Shown: piece after piece, positions 26,382 through 34,248 of the stretch
How positions within the stretch are numbered: position 1 is the first letter of the stretch
How the letters are laid out: the number at the start of each line of letters is the position of its first letter
Assembly (NCBI RefSeq): GCF_019511345.1
Contig: NZ_JAEUAK010000009.1
Span: 186,001 to 250,000, forward strand
Length of the DNA stretch: 64,000 nt
Source: Rhizobium mesosinicum
Lineage (GTDB): Bacteria; Pseudomonadota; Alphaproteobacteria; Rhizobiales; Rhizobiaceae
Direction of reading: 5' to 3'
Translations under genes and position numbers: made by a program
The notes under the pieces: model-generated
Database searches by the model: none
The model's input: only the letters and a program-made list of their open reading frames with translations
Told to the model about the DNA's origin: nothing

Positions 26382-27685
26382 CCATGACACTCCTGCGCGG
26401 GCGCCTGCTCTCCTTCCGCCGCGCTCCGCTCAGCCTCGCCGATAGCGAGAGCTATTTCTACGAGACAGACGGTGGTCTGTTGATCGAGAACGGCATCATC
26501 GCAGCTGTCGGCACCTATACCGACGTCAAGGCCAGGGCACCTGCCGAGGTCGCCGAAATCGATCACCGTCCGCATCTGATCATGCCCGGTCTTATCGACA
26601 TGCACCTGCATTTCCCGCAGATGCAGGTCATTGCCTCCTATGCCGCAAATCTTCTGGAATGGCTGAATACCTACACATTCCCCGAGGAATGCCGCTTCGT
26701 CGAAAGCGCCCATGCGCAGAGGATCGCAACGCATTTCTACGACGAGCTGATCCGCCACGGTACGACGACGGCCGTTGCCTACTGTTCGGTCCACAAGACC
26801 TCGGCCGACGCCTATTTCGCCGAGGCTCTACGCCGCAACATGCGCATGGTCGGCGGCAAAGTGATGATGGACCGCAACGCGCCGCAAGGCCTGCTCGACA
26901 CGCCGCAGATGGGTTATGACGAAACCCGGCAGGTGATTGCCGACTGGCACGGCAAGGGCCGCAACCATGTGGCCATCACGCCGCGCTTTGCCATCACCTC
27001 GACGCCGGCGCAGATGGAGGCAACGGCAGCACTCGCGCGCGAATTTCCCGATTTGCACATCCAGACGCACCTCTCGGAAAACCACGACGAGATCAAGTTC
27101 ACCTCCGAACTCTACCCGGAAGCGGCAGATTATACCGATATCTATGCCCGCTACGGCCTGCTTGGCCCCAAGAGCCTGTTCGGCCATGCCATTCACCTTT
27201 CGGATCGTGAAGCAGACGCCATGAGCGAGAGCGGCGCGGTAGCCGTCCATTGCCCGACATCCAACCTCTTCCTCGGCTCCGGCCTCTTCCCGCTGAAGGC
27301 GCTTGCCGGCCGCCAGAAATCAGTCCGCATTGGAGTCGCCACCGATATCGGCGGTGGTTCCAGCTATTCCATGCTGCGGACCATGGACGAAGCCTACAAG
27401 ATCCAGCAGCTTCTCGGCGAACGGCTGAATCCGCTCGACAGCTACTACTACATGACCCTCGGCAATGCCGAGGCACTGTCTCTGGCGGACAGGATCGGCA
27501 CGCTGGGGCCGGGCACGGACGCCGACCTGGTCGTTCTCAACGCCGCCGCAACACCGGCCATGGCCTTGAAGATGGAAGTGGTGAAGACGCTCTCGGAGGA
27601 ACTGTTCCTGCTGCAGACCATGGGCGACGACCGCGCCGTAGCGGAGACCTATGTGGCGGGCGTGGCAATGAAAAGCGAGCTTTAA
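26378..27685 (+). CDS. guaD: Guanine deaminase
   Basis: A 435-residue amidohydrolase that turns guanine into xanthine and ammonia, feeding XdhAB. Zinc ligands are the HxH in DMHLHFPQM (H76, H78), a histidine in IQTHLSENHDE, one in FGHAIHLSD and an aspartate in ATDIGGGSSYSML; NTYTFPEE is a substrate-pocket signature of guanine deaminases. The ATG overlaps the puuD stop codon. A second ATG lies six bases downstream and could be used instead. Confidence 0.95.
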   Translation: MTMTLLRGRLLSFRRAPLSLADSESYFYETDGGLLIENGIIAAVGTYTDVKARAPAEVAEIDHRPHLIMPGLIDMHLHFPQMQVIASYAANLLEWLNTYTFPEECRFVESAHAQRIATHFYDELIRHGTTTAVAYCSVHKTSADAYFAEALRRNMRMVGGKVMMDRNAPQGLLDTPQMGYDETRQVIADWHGKGRNHVAITPRFAITSTPAQMEATAALAREFPDLHIQTHLSENHDEIKFTSELYPEAADYTDIYARYGLLGPKSLFGHAIHLSDREADAMSESGAVAVHCPTSNLFLGSGLFPLKALAGRQKSVRIGVATDIGGGSSYSMLRTMDEAYKIQQLLGERLNPLDSYYYMTLGNAEALSLADRIGTLGPGTDADLVVLNAAATPAMALKMEVVKTLSEELFLLQTMGDDRAVAETYVAGVAMKSEL

Positions 27686-27784
27686 CACAGCGCGAGCCTG
27701 AGGACGAAAACTCCTCTGAAATCAAATACCAAAGACTGAGAAAGCGTGGTATTCGACCACGTCATCAGATGTGAAAGTTTGCTC

Positions 27785-28927
27785 ATGACCAAGCCGCTGA
27801 CCATCGCCGATCTCAAGAAAATGGCTCAGCGCCGCGTCCCGAAGATGTTCTTCGACTACGCGGATTCCGGCGCCTGGACGGAATCGACCTACGCCGCCAA
27901 CGAAGCGGATTTTCGCGACATCAAACTGCGCCAGCGCGTGCTGGTCGACATCACCGACCGCACGCTCGAAACCACGATGATCGGCCAGAAGGTGTCGATG
28001 CCGGTGGCCCTTGCCCCGACGGGCATGACCGGCATGCAGCACGCCGACGGCGAGATGCTGGCGGCGCGCGCGGCGGAAGAATTCGGCGTGCCCTTCACAC
28101 TCTCGACCATGAGCATCTGCTCCATCGAGGACGTCGCCTCCGTCACGACAAAGCCCTTCTGGTTCCAGCTCTATGTCATGCGCGACAGAGGCTTCGTGCT
28201 TGATCTCATCAATCGCGCCAAGGCCGCCAAATGCTCTGCACTGGTGCTGACCGCCGACCTGCAGATTATCGGCCAGCGCCACAAGGATCTGCGCAACGGC
28301 CTCTCGGCGCCGCCGAAATTCACGCCGAAACATATCTGGCAGATGGCGACGCGCCCCTTATGGTGCATGGAGATGATGAAGACGAAACGTCGCAACTTCG
28401 GCAATATACTCGGCCACGCCAAAGGTCTGGACGACCTTCTCTCGATCACGACCTTCGCGAATGAACAATTCGACCCGCAGCTGTCGTGGAAAGATGTCGC
28501 CTGGATCAAGGAACAGTGGGGCGGCCCGCTGATCATCAAGGGTATCCTTGATGTCGAGGATGCCAGGCACGCAGCCGAAACCGGCGCCGATGCCATCATC
28601 GTCTCCAATCACGGTGGCCGCCAGCTCGATGGCGCCCCCTCTTCGATCAGCATGCTGCCGAAGATCGTCGATGCCGTCGCCGACCGCGTCGAAGTGCATC
28701 TCGATGGTGGCATCCGCTCCGGTCAGGATGTGCTGAAAGCCGTGGCGCTCGGTGCCCGCGGCACCTATATCGGCCGGCCCTTCCTCTATGGGCTCGGCGC
28801 GATGGGCAAGGACGGTGTCGTGCTGGCACTCGAGATCATCCGCAAGGAGATGGACATCACCATGGCATTGTGCGGCAAGCGGGATATCAAAGATATCGAC
28901 TCCTCCATCATCGCCGGACGTCAGTGA
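27785..28927 (+). CDS. FMN-dependent alpha-hydroxy acid dehydrogenase (LldD-like)
   Basis: A 380-residue flavoprotein of the lactate dehydrogenase/glycolate oxidase family. The N-terminus LTIADLKKMAQRRVPKMFFDYADSGAW, the FMN pocket APTGMTGMQHADGE, the catalytic stretch SNHGGRQLDGAPSS and the phosphate site DGGIRSGQDVLKA are clear. It oxidises a small 2-hydroxy acid, most likely L-lactate, and passes electrons to the respiratory chain. The start at 27785 matches family N-termini although the ribosome site is weak; a GTG 39 bases upstream is open. It is the last gene before the copper island. Confidence 0.88.
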   Translation: MTKPLTIADLKKMAQRRVPKMFFDYADSGAWTESTYAANEADFRDIKLRQRVLVDITDRTLETTMIGQKVSMPVALAPTGMTGMQHADGEMLAARAAEEFGVPFTLSTMSICSIEDVASVTTKPFWFQLYVMRDRGFVLDLINRAKAAKCSALVLTADLQIIGQRHKDLRNGLSAPPKFTPKHIWQMATRPLWCMEMMKTKRRNFGNILGHAKGLDDLLSITTFANEQFDPQLSWKDVAWIKEQWGGPLIIKGILDVEDARHAAETGADAIIVSNHGGRQLDGAPSSISMLPKIVDAVADRVEVHLDGGIRSGQDVLKAVALGARGTYIGRPFLYGLGAMGKDGVVLALEIIRKEMDITMALCGKRDIKDIDSSIIAGRQ

Positions 28928-29017
28928 GGGGCAGAACGCTGCAGAAGACGTGGTAATGCCGACGCCCACTGAAGCGAGCCCGTTTTGGCCCACACTTTCA
29001 GCGATGTCTCTCGTAGT

Positions 29018-29572
29018 TTACTCCATCCTGAACCGGGCATGGCAGGTCGTGCAGGTCTGCAGCAAGAGGTGGAAGGCATGTTCAGCCGGCATCGCCGAAA
29101 GCTCCCGCTCATTGCGGACTTGGGTGCCGATTGGGCCGCCGCCCATGGCCTCTCCAGGCTTCATGCGCATGCTGGCCGGCATCGATCCGGGATTTTTCTC
29201 CGCGGCTGCGTCCAGCGCGACAGCATAATCGCGCAGGTCATTCGCGATGCGGTCGAACCGGTCGCGCTCCTCGATGATGTTCGGCTTGGCCTTCGATTGC
29301 GGGCTGGCCGCCTCAGATGCGAAGTGTCCGGAGAGAACGCCCCCCGATCTGTCGCGGATGGTGTCGGCGGCCCACCTGAACTCGGCAGCCTTGTAGCTTG
29401 CCGGATCCTTGAACATGCCGGAGATCGTCTTTGCCGCCGCAGCCATGGCTTTCATGTCCGCCTGCCGAAGGATTACGACATCCTCCGCCGCCGGCGACGG
29501 AATCGCAGTCAGCAGGACCGCTCCAACGAGCGGGAGCAGTCCCCCCCTTTTTACGTAAACCGTCTGTTTCAT
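29018..29572 (-). CDS. Cytochrome c556-like periplasmic protein
   Basis: A 184-residue protein with a signal peptide and a single haem-binding motif CTTCH very near the C-terminus, followed by ARFR, as in the four-helix cytochrome c-prime/c556 family. Residues VILRQADMKAMAAAAKTISGMFKD also fit that family. It probably carries electrons in the periplasm. It is the last gene of a minus-strand operon with a copper-binding four-helix protein and a DUF305 protein, so it may shuttle electrons from copper oxidation. Confidence 0.85.
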   Translation of the reverse strand: MKQTVYVKRGGLLPLVGAVLLTAIPSPAAEDVVILRQADMKAMAAAAKTISGMFKDPASYKAAEFRWAADTIRDRSGGVLSGHFASEAASPQSKAKPNIIEERDRFDRIANDLRDYAVALDAAAEKNPGSMPASMRMKPGEAMGGGPIGTQVRNERELSAMPAEHAFHLLLQTCTTCHARFRME

Positions 29573-29661
29573 GAGCGCTTCGTTCCGAATCCGTCGCCTG
29601 CCGCTTGCGACGGATATCCATTCTCATCTGGGCAGGAAGAGGGCGGCGGATGCGCGCTCGG

Positions 29662-29994
29662 TCATGCTGCCATTTTGCGGCAACTCTCTGCACAGCGGCG
29701 GCACGTGTCGACGCAGCTCTGCATGTCGCCGATCCGTTCGCAGTCGTCGGCGCACTGGGCGCAGATTTCAGCGCATTCCCGGCAAACATGCTTATGGTGC
29801 TCAGAGCCTATCAGCATGAAATGCGCAGAGGTCCGGCAGATCTCCGCGCAGGCCATCATCAGCTTGAAGTGCGCAGGCTTCGTGTGCTCGCCGCCCAGTT
29901 CAAGGCAATGGCCCATTGCCATCGACAGGCATTCGCCGTAGCAGGCCAGGCAGTTGTCGATGCAGGCCTTCATCTCGGTCGACATGTGATGCAT
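29662..29994 (-). CDS. Four-helix-bundle copper-binding protein (Csp-like, DUF326)
   Basis: A 110-residue protein with thirteen cysteines in helical CxxxC-type spacing (ACIDNCLACYGECL, MACAEICRTS, CRECAEICAQCADDC, CVDTCRRCAESC) plus several methionines and histidines. This is the pattern of copper storage proteins, which hold many Cu(I) ions inside a four-helix bundle. There is no signal peptide, so it is probably cytoplasmic (Csp3 type). The ATG follows TAGGAGA. It lies 11 bases after a DUF305 gene. Confidence 0.9.
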   Translation of the reverse strand: MHHMSTEMKACIDNCLACYGECLSMAMGHCLELGGEHTKPAHFKLMMACAEICRTSAHFMLIGSEHHKHVCRECAEICAQCADDCERIGDMQSCVDTCRRCAESCRKMAA

Positions 29995-30005
29995 GGCTAG
30001 ATCTC

Positions 30006-30446
30006 CTACTTTGCTTCCTTGTCTACCCACTTGGACATTTCTTCGATCTCCTTCTTTTGGGCATCGATGATCTTCTGGGCCATCTGCTTGGCCTCCTCGT
30101 TGTCGCCGTATTTAAGCTCGACTTCCGACATGCTGATCGCGCCCATGTGGTGGGCGATCATGCCGCAGACGAAGGAAACGTCAGCATCCTTCTTCATCAT
30201 TCCCTGCATCATGTTCATGTGCATGTCCTTCATGCCGTCCATCGACGCCTTCTGGTAGTCGCTCATTTCGCCCATCGGCATGCCTCCCGTCGACATGTCG
30301 TTCTTCGACATGTCCGTCTTCATGCCTTCGGTCTTGCATTTCTCGGGATAGGCCATCTCCGACTGGGCCGAAGCGGCGGACGGTAGGATTGCGAACGAGA
30401 CAGTGGCGGCAACCGCCGAAAAGGCGAGAGTGGTGAGCGTGTTCAT
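30006..30446 (-). CDS. DUF305 exported Met/His-rich protein
   Basis: A 146-residue exported protein with a signal peptide (SFAILPSAASA) and the DUF305 core: a run of methionine-rich repeats (MPMGEM, MKDMHMNMMQGMMKK) followed by FVCGMIAHHMGAISMSEVEL. DUF305 proteins are ferritin-like helical proteins common in copper clusters and may bind Cu in the periplasm. It is the second gene of a minus-strand operon ending in the cytochrome c556-like gene. Confidence 0.9.
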   Translation of the reverse strand: MNTLTTLAFSAVAATVSFAILPSAASAQSEMAYPEKCKTEGMKTDMSKNDMSTGGMPMGEMSDYQKASMDGMKDMHMNMMQGMMKKDADVSFVCGMIAHHMGAISMSEVELKYGDNEEAKQMAQKIIDAQKKEIEEMSKWVDKEAK

Positions 30447-30483
30447 GATGGTGCTCCGATAAATGATTGAGGATGGATTGAGC

Positions 30484-30810
30484 TCAAGCAGGAAAATCTC
30501 GGGGAGGAGGATCGATCGGCCGGATCAACAGCAGCGGCTGGTAGCTCTCCGGCACGCTGTCATGGCGGATGGATTCGGTCGGGATAGCCGCAATGGAAGC
30601 GAGTTCCGGGAGTACCTGGCAGCAGTGCATTGCCGAACAGCACGCCGTCTGGTGTCCGCACGAATTCCCGAGACGGTGGTGCTCCGCGGCGACCGCACAG
30701 GGCTGACCTTGGAGAGCCGCCGACGGCGTGGCGATGCCGAAAGGATTCGCTGCAATCATCAGGGCGACGACGAACACCTGCGCGTAGAGGAATATGCTCC
30801 CAAGTCTCAT
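30484..30810 (-). CDS. Small cysteine-rich exported protein, unknown family
   Basis: A 108-residue protein whose N-terminus is a hydrophobic signal-like segment (LYAQVFVVALMIAANPFG). The centre carries CAVAAEHHRLGNSCGHQTACC and CC pairs with histidines, suggesting metal binding. It is the first gene of the operon leading into DUF305, the Csp-like protein and the cytochrome. Its arrangement, a Cys/His-rich exported protein heading a copper operon, recalls CopL of xanthomonads, but I cannot show homology. Start uncertain: a GTG 21 bases upstream is also open. Confidence 0.6.
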   Translation of the reverse strand: MRLGSIFLYAQVFVVALMIAANPFGIATPSAALQGQPCAVAAEHHRLGNSCGHQTACCSAMHCCQVLPELASIAAIPTESIRHDSVPESYQPLLLIRPIDPPPRDFPA

Positions 30811-30942
30811 TTGCCTGGTTTTCCTTTCCACGGCAGAACCCTGCTACAGCAGAAATGTTCCGCGTATCCGATGATCTGTGGCGGCGAGGCGTGTCGGCAA
30901 CCGGCCGACGAGGAAACTTTAACCCTCATCCACTAGTCTGCG

Positions 30943-30959
30943 CCTCTCGCTTGGAGAGG
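30943..30959 (+). promoter_or_regulatory. Hairpin covering the ribosome site of the b561 gene
   Basis: CCTCTC (30943-30948) is perfectly complementary to GAGAGG (30954-30959), which is part of the Shine-Dalgarno sequence of the cytochrome b561 gene at 30965. Pairing would hide the ribosome site. Confidence 0.4.
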
Positions 30960-30964
30960 ACCTG

Positions 30965-31468
30965 ATGAAAGGCGGCTATTCGTTGGCCCAAATAGGACTT
31001 CACTGGCTGGTCGCCCTCATGGTGCCCGTCCAGTATCTGACGGGCGGCAGCATCGAGCGGACTCATCATGCCGTCCACATGGGCATGCCGCCGTCGTCCT
31101 GGGACATCGTCCAGCACCACATCCACAACTACGCGGGAATGGCGATCGGCCTGCTGATGGGCGTGCGGCTGGTTCTTCGTGTCCTGCAGCCGCGCGAGGC
31201 AAGAGGATCCGGAACATGGGCTGGGCGGGCCGCCACAGCGTTTCATCATGCCTTCTACGCCACGATCATAGGGCAGGCCTGCATGGGATTCGCCGCGAGC
31301 TACTTCTGGTTCGGAATCGCGCCCTATCACGCCGTCGGATCGAGGATCATCCTGGCGATGGTCGCGCTGCATCTCGCCGCCGCGGCCTGGCATACCCTGA
31401 TCGCCCGTGACGAGACGGTGGACCGGATCGTGTTTCCGCGCGGCAAGCGGTCAGCCCAGGAACTGTAA
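30965..31468 (+). CDS. Cytochrome b561-family membrane protein
   Basis: A 167-residue protein with four predicted membrane helices and the haem-ligand histidines expected of the b561 (CybB) family: LHWLVALMVPVQY, HHIHNYAGMAIGLLMGVRL, FHHAFYATIIGQ and ALHLAAAAWHTLI. It probably moves electrons between the quinone pool and the periplasm. It is divergent from the Cys-rich/DUF305 operon and converges on a broken YqaA-like gene, overlapping its end by 18 bases. Confidence 0.88.
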   Translation: MKGGYSLAQIGLHWLVALMVPVQYLTGGSIERTHHAVHMGMPPSSWDIVQHHIHNYAGMAIGLLMGVRLVLRVLQPREARGSGTWAGRAATAFHHAFYATIIGQACMGFAASYFWFGIAPYHAVGSRIILAMVALHLAAAAWHTLIARDETVDRIVFPRGKRSAQEL

Positions 31469-31892
31469 CGTCGCCAGCGTCAGCACGACATAGCGGCCCG
31501 TCTTGGCGATGAACACGAGGATCGTGAACGGAAGCAGCGGCTCCCTGAGCACGCCGGCGACAACCGTGAGAGCGTCTCCAAACACCGGCATCCAGGACAG
31601 CAGCAGCGTCCACTTCCCGTATTTCCTGTACCAGCGGGATGAACGTTCGAACGCTTTCTCGCCGACTGGAAACCAGCGCCGGTCCCGGAACCTTTCGATG
31701 CCGCGGCCGAGGAACCAGTTGACCACGCTTCCAAGCGTGTTTCCGACGCTGGCGACTGCGACCAGAACCGGAACGGAGAACTTTCCGGTGAGAAGAAGAC
31801 CCACCAGAACGGGCTCCGACTGCATCGGCAGCATCGTCGCCGCACCGAGCGCGGCAGCAAAAAAGGCCGAAGTAGGATGCGAGATCGATCAT
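31451..31892 (-). pseudogene. YqaA/DedA-family membrane protein gene with a one-base frameshift
   Basis: Residues from 31834 down read as a YqaA-type protein (LPMQSEPVLVGLLL, then GNTLGSVVNWFLGRGIERF, WMPVFGDALTVVAGVLR). The expected beginning, MIDLASYFGLF, lies in another frame from an ATG at 31892. The two join perfectly as FGLFAAALGAATMLPMQSE if one base is removed from the run of six A's at 31859-31864. So this is a natural single-base insertion or an assembly error. A shortened protein from the ATG at 31834 would lose the first membrane helix. Homologues are small inner-membrane proteins of unknown transport role. Confidence 0.8.
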
Positions 31893-31914
31893 TGTCGGAT
31901 GAGAACAGCCCCTG

Positions 31915-31946
31915 TTGACCTTACCATCGCTGGAAGCCCTGGCTAT
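31915..31946 (+). promoter_or_regulatory. Candidate CueR-type copper-responsive promoter
   Basis: TTGACC at 31915-31920 is followed by TTACCATCGCTGGAAG, very like the E. coli copA promoter core (TTGACCTTCC...GCTGGAAGG), with a long 19-20 base spacer to a weak -10 near 31940-31946. Such long spacers are the hallmark of MerR-type activation. It would drive the plus-strand copper genes from 32053. Confidence 0.55.
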
Positions 31947-32052
31947 GCACCAACGTGATGTTCGCGCCACATAAAGGACTCGAATATCGATGAGAGGCAG
32001 GTCCTAATTGAAATCTCGATGCTTTGCATGTAGCTCGTTGGGAATGGGCAAG

Positions 32053-32451
32053 ATGTACCGAATCACATTGAGCAGGCTGCTCGTGATGATGCGGCTGGTG
32101 ATCATCGTATCACTGGCGGGGTACTCATTGTCGAACGCCAACGCGGCGATGCATGGCTCCTCTTTCTCAGTGCTGCAGGTCGCTGATCCAGACGTGACGC
32201 CGTCCCACGAAAGGCACGACATGGCGGGCGCGACCGATCACGGCCACTCGCACGGCGACCTGTCCGATGATGGGGATGGCATCTCGAAGCTCGTCAAGCA
32301 GCAATGCTGCAAGGACTTCTGCGGCGGGCTCGGCATCATTTGTGAAGGCCCCGACGTCGGCGGACCCGTCGTGACCTCGATCCGGCAGTTCGTGAACGAC
32401 CAAACGACCTTCGGCGAACTGCCGCCCCTCCACCGCCCTCCGAATATCTGA
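32053..32451 (+). CDS. Small exported His/Cys-rich protein heading the copper operon
   Basis: A 132-residue protein with a signal peptide (LVMMRLVIIVSLAGYSLSNANA), a histidine-rich middle (SHERHDMAGATDHGHSHGDL) and a cysteine cluster (KQQCCKDFCGGLGIICEG). No family is recognised, but the layout suggests a periplasmic metal-binding protein. It is the first gene after a CueR-like promoter and precedes a lipoprotein, a TolC-like protein and a multicopper oxidase. An ATG nine bases upstream is an equally possible start. Confidence 0.6.
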   Translation: MYRITLSRLLVMMRLVIIVSLAGYSLSNANAAMHGSSFSVLQVADPDVTPSHERHDMAGATDHGHSHGDLSDDGDGISKLVKQQCCKDFCGGLGIICEGPDVGGPVVTSIRQFVNDQTTFGELPPLHRPPNI

Positions 32452-32543
32452 ATAGAGACGTACCCGCTTAATCGGGTCCGGTCGGTCGCCTGCCTTTGTT
32501 TGGACGGGCGCCCGTAGGCTATCTCTTATTCGGAAAATTCATA

Positions 32544-32771
32544 ATGAAACCCTCGCTTTTCGTGGTGGGGCTGCCGCTTGTCATCGGCGGCTGTACATCC
32601 ACGCTTCCTCCCGACGTGGTGGTGTCCTCCGCCGCGCTCGAGCAGCCGTCCGCGCGCCCTGCAGCCTATCGGTCGCCGGTCTCGGGATACGTCTCCAGGC
32701 AGCCCGTCGATCCCAAGCCATGGCGCAGACAGAACGATCTGCAGGCTTCAGCTAAGGGAGACGACTTGTGA
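32544..32771 (+). CDS. Small lipoprotein
   Basis: A 75-residue protein with a lipoprotein signal ending in the lipobox VIGGC at about residue 17, then a proline- and serine-rich tail. GGAAAA precedes the ATG. Its stop codon overlaps the GTG start of the TolC-like gene (GTGA), which implies translational coupling, so it probably serves the same efflux or envelope function. No named family. Confidence 0.7.
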   Translation: MKPSLFVVGLPLVIGGCTSTLPPDVVVSSAALEQPSARPAAYRSPVSGYVSRQPVDPKPWRRQNDLQASAKGDDL

Positions 32772-34234
32772 TCGACCCTAAAAAGCTAATGGCCGTGCTG
32801 GCGTTCCCTCTGGCGCTGAGCGGCTGCGTCACAGGCGCCGAATATTCCGGCAAGGAGGCGGGGTTCACCTCCGTCGCCAACAAGACCGCCGCCGTGACGG
32901 CTAACAAGACCGTTTGGATCCAGAACCGGAACCAGGCACGGTCGGCGGCCGAGCAGGTTAAAGGCCTCCTGGCGCGAAAGAAGACCCTCGATGCCGACAC
33001 GGCCGTCCAGATCGCCCTGCTGAACAACAGGGGACTTCAGGCCGCCTATGCCGATCTCGGCGACAGTGCGGCCGATGCCTGGCAGTCGACAATGTTACTC
33101 AATCCGACCGTCTCCATCGGCACGACGGGCATCGGCACGCCGGAACTGGAGGCGTTCAAGACCATCGAAGGGATGATCACGACGAACATCCTGGCGCTCG
33201 CGACGCGGAACCGGGACATAGCGATCGCCGACACCCGCTTTCGGCAGGCGCAGTTGACCGCGGCCGTGAGAACGCTCCAGGTCGCCGCCGACACGCGGCG
33301 CGCCTGGATCGGGGCCGTGGCGGCCTGGGAGAACGTCGGACAGCTCCAGCGCGCCCAGGCGACGGCGGACGCCGCTTCCGAGCTCGCGGAGAAGCTGGGC
33401 GAGACCGGCGCGATGACCAAAGGGACTCAGGCCCGTGAACATGCGTTCGTCGCGGAACTCGCCGGAGAGACCGCCAAGGCCCGCCTGGCGGCACGCCTTG
33501 CTAAGGAGGAACTGACGCGGCTGATGGGCCTCTGGGGATCGGACCTGGATTACCAGATCCCGAACAGCCTTCCGCCGCTGCCCAGGGCCGTCGTCGGACG
33601 CGATACTATCGAGGCCGAAGCTCTGAGGAATCGCATCGATCTTCAGGTGGCAAGGCTCGAACTGGAGGCGACAGCCAAGTCCTACGGGCTGACCGAAGCG
33701 ACCCGCTACGTCACCGACCTCGAAATCCTGACCGGTTTCGAAACGGAACGGGAAATCGAGGACGACGAGAAGAAGACTAGGACGACCGCCCAGGTCGAAC
33801 TGGAGTTCGCGATCCCGATCTTCGATACCGGCAAGGCGCGGATGCGCAAGGCCGAGCTGGCATACATGCGGGCGGCGAACCTCCTGGCGGAAAAGGCCGT
33901 CAACGTCCGGTCGGAAGCCCGGTCCGCGTACGAGGCCTACCGCTCGAACTACGACATCGCGCAGCACTACCGCAATGACGTCGTGCCGCTTCGCACCAAG
34001 GTCGAGCAGGAGTCCCTGCTGACCTACAATGGCATGATCTCGAACACCTTCGAGCTGCTGACCGACACCCGCGACAAGATCAACTCCATCCTGCTCTCCG
34101 TCAACGCCAAGCGCGACTTCTGGCTCGCCGAAGCCAATCTCGCGCCTGCGCTTTACGGCGGCGGCGCGACTAACGCGTCGGCAGAGACCGAGGTCGCCGC
34201 TGCTTCCGAAAGCAGCGGTGGCGGCGGCCATTGA
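32768..34234 (+). CDS. TolC-family outer-membrane lipoprotein
   Basis: A 488-residue outer-membrane efflux protein with a lipobox (LALSGC) and the long helical TolC repeats: ALLNNRGLQAAYADLGDSAADAWQ in the first half and VELEFAIPIFDTGKARMRKAE in the second. Proteins of this subgroup lie next to multicopper oxidases in copper-resistance clusters. No RND pump or membrane-fusion gene is adjacent, so it may not act in a standard tripartite pump. A GTG start with AGGGAG nine bases upstream overlaps the lipoprotein stop. Confidence 0.88.
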   Translation: MIDPKKLMAVLAFPLALSGCVTGAEYSGKEAGFTSVANKTAAVTANKTVWIQNRNQARSAAEQVKGLLARKKTLDADTAVQIALLNNRGLQAAYADLGDSAADAWQSTMLLNPTVSIGTTGIGTPELEAFKTIEGMITTNILALATRNRDIAIADTRFRQAQLTAAVRTLQVAADTRRAWIGAVAAWENVGQLQRAQATADAASELAEKLGETGAMTKGTQAREHAFVAELAGETAKARLAARLAKEELTRLMGLWGSDLDYQIPNSLPPLPRAVVGRDTIEAEALRNRIDLQVARLELEATAKSYGLTEATRYVTDLEILTGFETEREIEDDEKKTRTTAQVELEFAIPIFDTGKARMRKAELAYMRAANLLAEKAVNVRSEARSAYEAYRSNYDIAQHYRNDVVPLRTKVEQESLLTYNGMISNTFELLTDTRDKINSILLSVNAKRDFWLAEANLAPALYGGGATNASAETEVAAASESSGGGGH

Positions 34235-34248
34235 GAAAGGAACCCACC

